The position numbers and the translations under genes are program-made. 19,247 nucleotides of DNA from CAYLNH01 sp964384625. GTDB taxonomy: Bacteria > Verrucomicrobiota > Lentisphaeria > JABSQK01. The stretch's first letter is position 1, and the number at the start of each line of letters is the position of its first letter. Of the stretch, positions 1 to 7,179 are shown one piece after another. The DNA is taken from the NCBI GenBank assembly GCA_964384625.1, contig CAYLNH010000125.1, positions 1-19,247 of the forward strand. The letters are read 5' to 3'. The notes beneath the pieces are model-generated. The model worked only from the letters and a program-made list of their open reading frames with translations. It made no database searches and was not told the origin of the DNA.

Positions 1-107
1 TGAACCGTATCTCCCCCCATCCTGGGGTAGGCTTCGCCAACCCCAGGCTCAAGACGATCACGCCTTCAGCGTGAGGAGTGGCGGCTACAGAATAGCTTAA
101 AACGCTC
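1..107 (-). repeat. 107-bp palindromic repeat, left copy (inverted partner of 5011-5117)
   Basis: Positions 1-107 are the reverse complement of 5011-5117 with a single mismatch (G at 56 in the left copy; the right copy reads T there). Inside are two hairpins. One spans 21-47: 8-bp outer arms CCTGGGGT/ACCCCAGG, then a GGC/GCC inner stem with a 3-nt apex. The second spans 58-74 (arms TCACGC/GCGTGA around CTTCA). The match starts at the first base of the window, so the true left end may lie outside. No protein is encoded. It looks like an interspersed REP/MITE-like element. Confidence 0.9.
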
Positions 108-131
108 CAGACGGGCTCGGCGTACGTTTTC

Positions 132-167
132 CAGCCAGGGACGGCGGTCAAGCGCCGGTCCTGGCTG
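132..167 (-). terminator. Long hairpin downstream of batDE, possible terminator
   Basis: Arms CAGCCAGG (132-139) and CCTGGCTG (160-167) enclose a second stem CGGCG (142-146)/CGCCG (153-157) with a 6-nt loop. It lies about 110 nt past the stop of the minus-strand Bat genes. On the minus strand it is followed by GGAAAACG rather than a U-tract, so it is not a textbook intrinsic terminator. It could equally be a 3'-end stabilising structure. Confidence 0.35.
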
Positions 168-275
168 CATCTCAAGAAACAGTTCGCCGTGATCGTTGCT
201 GCCGCCTGGCTGAGAATCAGAACGGTTTCAGAAAAGCACCGATTGATTCCCGCACCGGCCCTGAAGACGAGAATC

Positions 276-2612
276 TTACGGAACAGTCCGGTTGACCCGG
301 CCGGCGGCTTCGGTGCGGACCCAACCTTCGCCGTCGGCGGTGCGGATACGGAACCAGCCCGGGCGGTCCTCGATGACGCGGATTGCGGTGCCGGGGCTCA
401 GAAACGTGCCGGAGGTGCCGGTGATTTCGGGCAGGCGGTAGAGTGCTGTTTCGCTGGTCACCAGGGCGCGGTCCGGATGATAGCTGGTTGCCAGCTGCAG
501 GCGCCACAGACCGAGACACAGGACCAGGCCGAGAAGCAGCGCGCAGAGCCAACCGGGATGTCGGCGTTGCCGCCAGAGCCCAAGGGCGCCGACAATCCAG
601 GCCAGGGCCCAGAAGACCGCGGCCAGAGTGAGCCATTGATCCGGTCGCAGGCCGTCCCACAGCGGCAGGGGGGCGGGGGGCAGGCCCAACTTCTCCCGCG
701 TGAGCGCGAGGTTTGCCCGGATGGCCGGGTCCCGCGGCAGCAGGCGTCGGGCGCGTTCATACCAGAGCATGGCCTGCCCGTAGTCCCGCAACAGGAACGA
801 GCAGTTGCCGAGATTGTAAAGCAGTTGGGGATCGACCCGGTCGGGTTGCTTGCCGAGCTCAGCCTTCAGGGCTTCGGCGGCAGCGGCATAGCGTCCATTG
901 TTGTAGTGTTCCGGGGCGGGTCCGTTTGTGGTCGCCAGGAGCAGCAGCGGCGCCAGGAGCAGCAGCGGCGCCAGCTTCTGCAAGCCGCGCACGAGTCCGG
1001 CACGATCAAAATCCTGTTCGCGTTGGGGGCGGAAGGCGCTGTATTCGGTTGTCTGCAGCAGCTCCAGCAATTCGGGGTCCTCGAGTTCGGCGGCGATCTG
1101 ATCGAGGGTTGCACCGGGCTGCAGTCCCAGGCGGTCACGCAGAAACGGCAGCACGCGCGCCGACACCAGTGCCGGCAGATCGGTCGCCTGCCGGACCTCG
1201 GCGAGCAAGGCCGCAAGCTCTTTCTCGAGCCGGCGGCGGTGCGCGTCGTTCTGCCGCAGGCGCAGGTAGAAGACCACGCCGAAGACGGTCGGCCCGAAGA
1301 CGACCAGGACGAGGATGACCCCGAGCGACTGCCGTCGGAGCGGTGTTCGGACAGTCATCGCGCCGCCGGGCCGGAGCTGCGCCAGAAAGCGCGGGTCGGC
1401 GGCTTCGAGGCCGCCGGGGAGGACGGGGACATCCGGTCTGAACCGATGAATCCGCCAGTCATTCCGGCGCGGGGAGAAGGTCGCAAAGACCAGTTCCGGC
1501 AGCCGGGCCTGCGGCGATTTCGGCACGACGACCCAGCGCACGGTTGCCGTGCCTGCCATACCCGAGGTCTCGGGCGGCAGCCGATGGACCTGGAACCCGG
1601 GGAACGCCGGCTTCAGCTCTTTCAGATTCTCGATGCCGCCGGTGCCGGTCGCAGTCAATGTCAGGGTCAGGCCTTCACCGGTTTTGATCTGGGCCTGATC
1701 CAGGTCGAGGGCGAGGTCGAACTCGCCGACCAGCCCGGTATCGACGGCGTCCGGCGCCGCGATCGGCGGCACCGGCTTGACGGTGACCGGGCCGCTGCTG
1801 TAGTCGGCCGGATACCAGATGATCCGTTCGGGCGGCGTGTGCCAGCGGTTGATGGTCTCGCCGCGGTCGTTGGTGATGATCAGCGGCACCAGGTGGCGGA
1901 ACGCCAGCGTGAACTGGCCGGCGGCTGTCGGCAGCAACACCGTCCGGTAGGTGTAACGCAGATAGTCCGCGCCTTCGCGCCGTTCGCGCCTGGACGTGAA
2001 GTGGAAGCGCCGGCTGTATTGATTCTGTCCCGGGTATTGCCGGTAGACGCTGTTCGGCGCGACCACGGTCGGCATCAGGTTCTGCTCGAACAGCGAATCA
2101 TGTACGCGGTGGCCCCTGGTCTCGCGGACAACCAGATCGAAGACGAACTCCACCGCCTGTCCGACATACAACTCCGGCAACGGCGCCGGCGGCCGTGTCT
2201 GCACAGAGAGCTTCACATCGCCCGGTTCGATGCCGGGCGCCTGGGCCACCAGTTTCGGCGCGTCGACGCGAAGGACCTCCTTGCCGAGTTTGACGGACAG
2301 CCTGCCGAAGGACAGTTCGCCGGGCCGGTTGACGCGAAACCGGTAGACGGCGCGCTTGCCGTCGATGGCGGGGGTATCGTCGAGCCAGATCAGATTGGGG
2401 ATATCGGGGAGCTGTGCCAGTCGCGGGGACTTGTCCCCGGCGGCGATGGTCAAGGTGCCGGTTTCATTTGCCAGGATCGGGTTTGGCTGGACCCGGATGC
2501 TGACGTCCTGCGCCGGCAGCAGCGGCCCCAGGCAGGCGGTCAGGATCGCGAGGAGCAGGCGCACGGCATTTGGCTGTGTTGCTGTACGGCGCTGTGGCAT
2601 CCCGGGTGTCAC
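276..2612 (-). CDS. BatD-BatE fusion: oxygen-tolerance (aerotolerance) membrane protein with TPR and SH3-like domains
   Basis: This 778-aa protein looks like two Bat proteins joined. Residues 1-35 form a signal peptide. Residues 36-415 are a BatD-type string of beta-sandwich domains (opening VSIRVQPNPILANETGTLTI), followed by a transmembrane helix at about 429-450 and a short cytoplasmic stretch. At about 546-560 a second hydrophobic segment (LAPLLLLAPLLLLA) looks like the old signal or anchor of a BatE protein. TPR-like helices follow at 568-641, then two membrane helices (about 658-680 and 686-703) and a C-terminal SH3b-like domain (about 714-772, with the PGWFRIRTADGEGWV signature). The GTG start overlaps the batBC stop (GTGA), so the two genes are translationally coupled. 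In the Bat family BatD is thought to support a periplasmic VWA complex; the substrate is unknown. Family assignment is firm. The role in aerotolerance comes from Bacteroides and may not hold here. Confidence 0.85.
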   Translation of the reverse strand: MTPGMPQRRTATQPNAVRLLLAILTACLGPLLPAQDVSIRVQPNPILANETGTLTIAAGDKSPRLAQLPDIPNLIWLDDTPAIDGKRAVYRFRVNRPGELSFGRLSVKLGKEVLRVDAPKLVAQAPGIEPGDVKLSVQTRPPAPLPELYVGQAVEFVFDLVVRETRGHRVHDSLFEQNLMPTVVAPNSVYRQYPGQNQYSRRFHFTSRRERREGADYLRYTYRTVLLPTAAGQFTLAFRHLVPLIITNDRGETINRWHTPPERIIWYPADYSSGPVTVKPVPPIAAPDAVDTGLVGEFDLALDLDQAQIKTGEGLTLTLTATGTGGIENLKELKPAFPGFQVHRLPPETSGMAGTATVRWVVVPKSPQARLPELVFATFSPRRNDWRIHRFRPDVPVLPGGLEAADPRFLAQLRPGGAMTVRTPLRRQSLGVILVLVVFGPTVFGVVFYLRLRQNDAHRRRLEKELAALLAEVRQATDLPALVSARVLPFLRDRLGLQPGATLDQIAAELEDPELLELLQTTEYSAFRPQREQDFDRAGLVRGLQKLAPLLLLAPLLLLATTNGPAPEHYNNGRYAAAAEALKAELGKQPDRVDPQLLYNLGNCSFLLRDYGQAMLWYERARRLLPRDPAIRANLALTREKLGLPPAPLPLWDGLRPDQWLTLAAVFWALAWIVGALGLWRQRRHPGWLCALLLGLVLCLGLWRLQLATSYHPDRALVTSETALYRLPEITGTSGTFLSPGTAIRVIEDRPGWFRIRTADGEGWVRTEAAGRVNRTVP
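931..974. repeat. 18-bp in-frame tandem duplication inside batDE
   Basis: Two 18-bp units (931-948 and 949-966, differing at one base) plus an 8-base partial third unit. On the minus strand they encode the repeated block LAPLLL in the internal hydrophobic segment of the BatD-BatE fusion. The length is a multiple of three, so the frame is kept and the hydrophobic segment is lengthened. Confidence 0.85.
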
Positions 2613-4576
2613 CAGTTCTTCTTCCCCTGTGGTTCGCGGTATTTGGCCTTTTCATCTTTCTGTTGCCGGCGCAGCTTCGCTTCTTCGTCCTGCAGTTGTT
2701 TGAGTATCTTCAGTTGGTCCGCGACCTTCTTCTTCACGGGATCGCCCTTGGGCGGCGGCTTCCGGTTCTGCTTCTGCTGGTTGCCCTTTGGCTCGGCATC
2801 CGGACTGCCGCCCAGCAGCAGGAAGGCCTTCAGCAGCAGGGCGGCGGCTTTGTCATCGGCTGCCGGATCGGGGTTTTCCAAGAGGTCCTGCTGCACGTTC
2901 CGGGCGCGGATGATCTGGCGTTCGGCGACGGCGTAATCCTTTTCGCGATGCAGCAGCGTTGCGGTTTCGACGAGTTGACGGACCAGTTTTTGAGCGGCGG
3001 CCGCCGCATCGGCGGCGGCCGTGCGGGCTGCCCGGTCGTCCGGTTCTTGGCCGGCCCGGCGTTGATTGTCGAGGGCGCGTCTGGTTTGTTTTCGCGCCTT
3101 TGCCAGCTCGTCGTTCATGCGGTTTTCGATCTTACGGTTGTCGTGGGCCTGCTGCAGGTCGCGTCGGGCCAACTGCAGGTTGGCGGCGAGTTCTTTGTCG
3201 CCCGGGCGCAGTCGCAGGGCTTCGGTATAGTGTTTAATGGTCTGTTGGAGACGGGAAATCGCCGAAGCCGGATCGGACTTGAGTTCGGCGCCGGCACGGA
3301 CGTGGAGCATCACGCCGAGGTTCTGCAGCGTCGCCCCGCGGAGGGAGGCGTCGGCGCCGCCGGAGGCGATCACGGTGTCGTAGTGTTTCTCGGCTTCGTC
3401 GAACTTGCCCGTGTTCTGGAAATGGCGGGCGAGGTTGTATTCCAGGCGGGCGAATTCGGTGATGTCATAGGCTTCCTCGATTTCCGCGCGCAGTCCGGCA
3501 ACGACATCGTCATCGCGATCACGAGCGGCCGCGGGCAGGGCGAAAAGGAGCAGCAGGACGGCGGCGGCCGCCGGCAGTCGGCGGCGTTCGCCCATGACCA
3601 GCGCGATGAGGAGACAGACGACTGCGAGCCCGAGCGGCCACTGGAAGAGCTCCCGCGGTTTCTCGGTCTTCAGCTCCCCGTTCTGAGTCGCCGGCACCAG
3701 CGCCGACAGCGCCGCGCCGACCTTGTCGGTGGCCGGCTCAGACGTCGTGGAATGGATGTAGAGCCCGTTGCCCGCGGCGGCAATGCGTTTCAGGACCCCT
3801 TCGTTCAGTCGCGATCGAACCGGCTTGCCGCCGTCTTCCAGCAGACCGGCTCCGGGCAACGGGATGAAGCTGCCGAGCTCCGGGTCGCCGACGCCGATGA
3901 CGTGCACCGGAACCCGGCGCCGGCGCAGGGCTGCCAGGGCGCGGGCGGCGTCGCCCTGCAGTTCCTCGCCGTCGGTGATCAGCACAATCGCCTGGTGCGG
4001 TCCCTCCGCTGCGGCGAACGCTTTCAGAGCGGCCTGCAGCGCCTTCTCCAGGTTGCTGCCGCCCACCGGGATGGTCCTCGTGTCGAGATCATCGAGGACC
4101 AGCTTGAAACTCGGCCGGTTAAAGGTCAGCGGGCATTGGACGAAGGCGGATCCGGAGAACGCGATCAGGCCGAAGCGGTCGCCGGGCAGGCGTCGGGTCA
4201 GGCCGTGGACCACAGCGCGGGCGTGTTCGAGGCGCGACGGCTCGGTGTCGGTGGCGAGCATACTGCGGGAGACATCGAAGAGGATCAAGACATCGCGGCC
4301 GCGCGCCGGTCGTGTGAGTTCCTCCCCCGGCAGAGACTGGATTCGTCCGAGGGCCAGGATCATGAGGGCAAGGGCAGCGGCCAGCAGGGCGAGACGCCGG
4401 CGGCGTTTGCGGCGATCGAGGTTGGCGGTCATGCGTTGGCGCAGGGCCGTGTCCGGAATCAGTCGGGCCAGGCGCTGCGACCGCAAGCGGCAGGCGAACC
4501 AGATGATGCCCGCCAGCAACGGCAGCAGCCACACCAGATGCCAAAATCGGGCTGGGCTGTACGACATGAACTCCAC
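2609..4576 (-). CDS. BatB-BatC fusion: membrane-anchored VWA domain protein with TPR tail
   Basis: This is a 655-aa protein. Two membrane helices (about 11-29 and 62-77) precede a von Willebrand A domain at about 95-285. The domain carries a MIDAS metal site: DVSRS at about 101-105, GGSN near 172-175, and TDGEE at about 201-205. A third helix (about 311-328) is followed at once by a signal-peptide-like segment (LPAAAAVLLLLFALPAAA). TPR helices then run from about 360 to 480, and a highly charged coiled coil ends in GKKNW, the type of ending seen in BatC proteins. This suggests batB and batC fused, keeping the former BatC signal. The start is ambiguous. GTG at 4576 has GGAGG 8 nt upstream and is preferred; TTG at 4591 and ATG at 4567 are in the same frame. 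Coupled to the BatD-BatE gene by a 4-bp overlap. No moxR or batA is seen upstream in this window. Confidence 0.85.
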   Translation of the reverse strand: MEFMSYSPARFWHLVWLLPLLAGIIWFACRLRSQRLARLIPDTALRQRMTANLDRRKRRRRLALLAAALALMILALGRIQSLPGEELTRPARGRDVLILFDVSRSMLATDTEPSRLEHARAVVHGLTRRLPGDRFGLIAFSGSAFVQCPLTFNRPSFKLVLDDLDTRTIPVGGSNLEKALQAALKAFAAAEGPHQAIVLITDGEELQGDAARALAALRRRRVPVHVIGVGDPELGSFIPLPGAGLLEDGGKPVRSRLNEGVLKRIAAAGNGLYIHSTTSEPATDKVGAALSALVPATQNGELKTEKPRELFQWPLGLAVVCLLIALVMGERRRLPAAAAVLLLLFALPAAARDRDDDVVAGLRAEIEEAYDITEFARLEYNLARHFQNTGKFDEAEKHYDTVIASGGADASLRGATLQNLGVMLHVRAGAELKSDPASAISRLQQTIKHYTEALRLRPGDKELAANLQLARRDLQQAHDNRKIENRMNDELAKARKQTRRALDNQRRAGQEPDDRAARTAAADAAAAAQKLVRQLVETATLLHREKDYAVAERQIIRARNVQQDLLENPDPAADDKAAALLLKAFLLLGGSPDAEPKGNQQKQNRKPPPKGDPVKKKVADQLKILKQLQDEEAKLRRQQKDEKAKYREPQGKKNW

Positions 4577-4840
4577 GCGGCTTGCCTCCAATAGAGGAGT
4601 AATGTTCCAACAACTGCGGCGGGATGCAAACGCGAACGGGGCAAGGTTCAGTCGTGGCAGGACTTCCTGTTCATACTATGGCCGGAATCCGGTGGGAAAG
4701 CAAGTGGGCGACGGCATGCGGGCGCATGTCAGTTCTGTTGGTCATTCTCTCGGACCGCAGCAGGAGTGGCGCAATAGCGCGAGATACGTTGCCGGTCCAG
4801 AGCCATCGGTGGGCTTGTCGGTGCATGTTGTTCTGATGCC

Positions 4841-4948
4841 ACTCACAAAAGTCGGGAATGCGCGGTCGAGATCCTGACTCCCGAGAGGTCGAGACGGCCA
4901 CGCTCAGAAGTAGGCCGTCCGAGACAATCCGCAGGACTTCTGTCGGAC
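4841..4948 (-). repeat. Palindromic element, copy B (same family as the insert in the 13687 nuclease gene)
   Basis: Read on the minus strand, 4948 to 4841 opens with CCGACAGAAGTCCTGCGGA and matches the insert at 13896-13985 over its first ~52 bases without gaps, then again at the CTCGACCGCG and CCCGACTTTTGT ends. The outer ends form an imperfect inverted repeat (GTCGG/CCGAC core with CAGAAG versus CAAAAG). It contains a near-repeat of GGTCGAGA not present twice in the other copy. Non-coding here. Confidence 0.8.
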
Positions 4949-5010
4949 GCACATTGTTTTCGATTCTCAAGACCCCGGGTCGCTTGCCGGCCCGCCGAAT
5001 GAGTTCATTA

Positions 5011-5117
5011 GAGCGTTTTAAGCTATTCTGTAGCCGCCACTCCTCACGCTGAAGGCGTGATAGTCTTGAGCCTGGGGTTGGCGAAGCCTACCCCAGGATG
5101 GGGGGAGATACGGTTCA
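5011..5117 (+). repeat. 107-bp palindromic repeat, right copy (inverted partner of 1-107)
   Basis: Identical at 106 of 107 positions to the reverse complement of 1-107. Hairpins at 5044-5060 (TCACGC/GCGTGA arms) and 5071-5097 (CCTGGGGT/ACCCCAGG outer arms with an inner GGC-GAA-GCC tip; the GCGAAGC apex is a known ultra-stable mini-hairpin sequence). Directly abutting it, 5117-5131 repeats the same tip in a different stem (AACGC-TGAAG-GCGTT). The two hairpins therefore share the TGAAG loop but differ in a paired, mutually compensating end base (C/G versus A/T). Confidence 0.9.
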
Positions 5118-5131
5118 ACGCTGAAGGCGTT
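5117..5131 (+). repeat. Small hairpin AACGC-TGAAG-GCGTT
   Basis: A 5-bp perfect stem with a TGAAG loop immediately after the 107-bp repeat. It is the same design as 5045-5059 (CACGC-TGAAG-GCGTG), with the first base pair swapped from C-G to A-T. It probably belongs to the same element, which would then extend past the segment shared with the left copy. Confidence 0.7.
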
Positions 5132-5201
5132 GTAGTAGGCCCTGCTGTGTTAATCGTGTTCGTGTCCCGCTTGCCCGGCATAGCTCGAAGAGCGACGACG
5201 G

Positions 5202-5278
5202 GTGTCCCGTGTTTCGTGTCCCGTGTTCCGTGTCCCGTGTCCCGTGTTCCGTGTTCCGTGTTCCGTGTCCCGTGTCGC
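5202..5278. repeat. Heptamer tandem array, 11 units
   Basis: Eleven contiguous 7-bp units of the form GTGTYCC (seen: GTGTCCC, GTGTTCC, and one each of GTGTTTC and GTGTCGC). Seven-base periodicity is exact over 77 bp. The array ends 6 bp before the guaA stop codon region, so it sits in the 3' flank of guaA. Units differ mainly by C/T at position 5. Short GTGTTC/GTGTCCC fragments just upstream (about 5155-5168) may be decayed units. Confidence 0.95.
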
Positions 5279-5283
5279 GCCGG

Positions 5284-7071
5284 TCATTCCCACTCGATGG
5301 TGCCGGGGGGCTTGTGGGTAATATCAAAGAAGATGTCGCCGATGCCGGGGACGTCGGCGTTGAGGATGGCGTCGAAGGTCTCCCGGGCGAGCGGGGCGAA
5401 CCGCGCGGTCATGGCTTCCTGCGACGTCATCGGGCGCAAGACACAACATTCGTTGTTGTCGCGGTTGACCAACGGCAACAGGACAACGGGCATTTGCCAG
5501 ATGCGATGATACTCGTCGCCGGCGAAGAGGGCTTCGGTAGCGACATGGTCGATTCGGCGCAGCACATCGAGGCGGTCGCGCGTCATGTAGCCTTCGATCA
5601 GGCGGTAGTCGTCCGGGTTCGAGAGACGCAGGCCGTAGACGACGCGGTTGATGCCTTTAACGCTGTTGGTCAGGCGGGTGGAGAGCTCCTGGAGCGCGTC
5701 CCAGTCCCGGGGCCCGGCCACCAGGGCGGGGTGGGCGTAGCTGCGGCCATCGCCCTGAACGCCGACGCTCTTGACGGGAAGCACGAAACCGTCATACCCG
5801 GCCGCCGCGGCCATTGTCCTGACTGCTGCCGCTGTTTCCTCCGCGACCGGAGCTTCTTCACCGTCGGAGCACAGCAGACGCACGCCGAGACCGGGCCCCG
5901 GGAACGGGTGTCGCCAGACAAGATGATGCGGCAGCCCGAGGGCTTCGCCCAGCAAACGGACTTCATCTTTGTACAACTGCGCCAACGGCTCGATCACGAG
6001 GCCCTTCTGCATCAGTTCGAGGATGACGTCGACCCGATTGTGATGGGTTTTGATCCGGTCGGCATGCTCGGTGCCGGCGCTCTCGATGGTATCGGGGTAG
6101 ATCGTGCCCTGGCCCAGAACCCATTCTTCAATATTGAGGCCGAGGTCGGCCTGCGCCTGCTTCTGGACCTCGATGAATTTGTTGCCGATGATGTTGCGCT
6201 TCGCCTCCGGTTCAGAGATGCCGGCGAGCGCTTCCAGGAAGGCGTCGGAGGCGTCGACGATTTCGAGGTTGTCGAATCCGTGGTCGCGCATATAGACCAT
6301 GATATCGGCGGATTCATCCAGGCGCATCATGCCGGTATCCACATGCAGGCCCTGTACGCGGTCGGGGCCGAGGACCTCGTTGAGCAGGGCGAAGGCGACG
6401 GTCGAGTCGACGCCGCCGGAGACCAGCAGGAACACCTTGCGGTCGCCGCAGGTCTGGCGGATCTCGTCGCGGATTTCGAGCATGAAGGTCTCGGAGTTCC
6501 ATTCGCGTCTGCAGCCGCAGATGTCCAGGAAGTTCTCGAGGACGGTCATGCCGTTGGGGGTGTCGGTGACTTCCGGATGGAACTGCAGGCCGTAGATCCG
6601 TTTTGCTTCATTGCCGACCGCGGCGCTGCTGCAGTCGCCGGTGGTGCCGAGGGAGGCGAACCCGGGCGGCAGCTCTTCGACGGCATCGCCGTGGCTCATC
6701 CAGATCTGTTCGGTATCGCTCAGTCCTGTAAAAAGCGGGGAGTCGGCGACGATCTGCAATCGGGCGAGACCGTATTCACGGGCGATGCCGCGGCTCAGCC
6801 TGCCGCCCAGCAATTTGGCAATGAGCTGGTGGCCGTAACACAGGCCGAGGATGGGCTTGCCGAGTTCCAGCACTGCGGGATCGATTGTGGGCGTGCCGGG
6901 GTCGAGCACACTGTGCGGCCCGCCGGAGAAGATCAGACCGGTGAACCGCTCCAGGTCGGCGGCGGCGATATCGCAGGGGACGATCTCCGAGTAAACGCTC
7001 AACCGGCGAATCCGATTGGCGATCAAATGACTGTATTGGCCTCCGAAATCGAGTACGGCAATTGTGTCCAT
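5284..7071 (-). CDS. guaA: GMP synthase (glutamine-hydrolysing), long type
   Basis: Converts XMP to GMP with ATP and glutamine, the last step of guanine nucleotide synthesis, in the cytoplasm. 595 aa. The class-I glutamine amidotransferase domain (1 to about 190) has the nucleophile Cys78 in GLCYGHQ, and His165 and Glu167 in FHPEV. The ATP-pyrophosphatase domain has the P-loop SGGVDST at 218-224. Further conserved marks are HPFPGPGLGVR, VKSVGVQGDGR and the C-terminal KPPGTIEWE. It is about 70 aa longer than the 525-aa E. coli enzyme. The extra part lies in the dimerisation domain after GINRVVYG and includes QMPVVLLPLVNRD, resembling the extended domain of human GMPS. ATG at 7071 is chosen because the amidotransferase fold begins at once (MDTIAVLDFGGQYS); AAGGTG lies 11 nt upstream. 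An upstream in-frame TTG at 7113 is less likely. Confidence 0.97.
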   Translation of the reverse strand: MDTIAVLDFGGQYSHLIANRIRRLSVYSEIVPCDIAAADLERFTGLIFSGGPHSVLDPGTPTIDPAVLELGKPILGLCYGHQLIAKLLGGRLSRGIAREYGLARLQIVADSPLFTGLSDTEQIWMSHGDAVEELPPGFASLGTTGDCSSAAVGNEAKRIYGLQFHPEVTDTPNGMTVLENFLDICGCRREWNSETFMLEIRDEIRQTCGDRKVFLLVSGGVDSTVAFALLNEVLGPDRVQGLHVDTGMMRLDESADIMVYMRDHGFDNLEIVDASDAFLEALAGISEPEAKRNIIGNKFIEVQKQAQADLGLNIEEWVLGQGTIYPDTIESAGTEHADRIKTHHNRVDVILELMQKGLVIEPLAQLYKDEVRLLGEALGLPHHLVWRHPFPGPGLGVRLLCSDGEEAPVAEETAAAVRTMAAAAGYDGFVLPVKSVGVQGDGRSYAHPALVAGPRDWDALQELSTRLTNSVKGINRVVYGLRLSNPDDYRLIEGYMTRDRLDVLRRIDHVATEALFAGDEYHRIWQMPVVLLPLVNRDNNECCVLRPMTSQEAMTARFAPLARETFDAILNADVPGIGDIFFDITHKPPGTIEWE

Positions 7072-7111
7072 CTGGGTGTCAGCACCTTCTAGGTTGGCGG
7101 CGGAAAAGGGC

Positions 7112-7139
7112 AATGTAGTCGCGGGGCGGGGAGATTCAA
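7112..7139 (-). promoter_or_regulatory. Candidate sigma70-type promoter for guaA
   Basis: On the minus strand TTGAAT (7139-7134) and TACATT (7117-7112) are 16 bp apart, each matching 4 of 6 consensus bases, and lie about 40 nt upstream of the guaA ATG. It is the only reasonable pair in this short gap. Weak evidence. Confidence 0.3.
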
Positions 7140-7155
7140 CGGAACTCGGAAAATG

Positions 7156-7173
7156 CCGGCGGCAGCGAGCCGG
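7156..7173 (-). terminator. Weak hairpin after the 1436-aa gene
   Basis: On the minus strand, CCGGC/GCCGG arms (5 bp) with an 8-nt loop are followed by CATTTTCC, 7 nt after the stop codon at 7180-7182. A short stem and short T-run make this a marginal intrinsic terminator. Confidence 0.3.
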
Positions 7174-7179
7174 AGGGAT

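Larger units (their letters stand above)
4577..5283. other. Repeat-filled intergenic region between batBC and guaA
   Basis: About 700 bp without a convincing gene. It holds, in order, roughly 260 bp of leader/upstream DNA for batBC, a palindromic element (4841-4948), the right copy of the 107-bp repeat (5011-5117), an extra hairpin (5117-5131) and a heptamer array (5202-5278). A weak promoter-like pair for batBC on the minus strand (TTGCTT and TAGTAT, 19 nt apart, around 4675-4705) can be found but is poor. Confidence 0.6.

Noticed and set aside
189..2936. Long plus-strand open frame opposite the Bat genes (also 2570-4594, 5209-7092 and 7981-10275)
   Set aside because: High GC makes antisense frames stay open. 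Their proteins are rich in Arg/Gln/Gly with no recognisable motifs, while the minus strand carries clear Bat, GuaA and propeller sequences.
4671..4970. 99-residue minus-strand frame with PTEVLRIVSDGLLLS
   Set aside because: The recognisable part is the translated palindromic element; the rest has no start signal or family resemblance.
1..5117. Composite transposon carrying the Bat genes
   Set aside because: No transposase is present in or between the repeats, and the repeats look like small interspersed palindromes rather than insertion sequences.
5202..5278. CRISPR array
   Set aside because: The units are 7 bp and contiguous with no spacers, so this is a simple tandem repeat.
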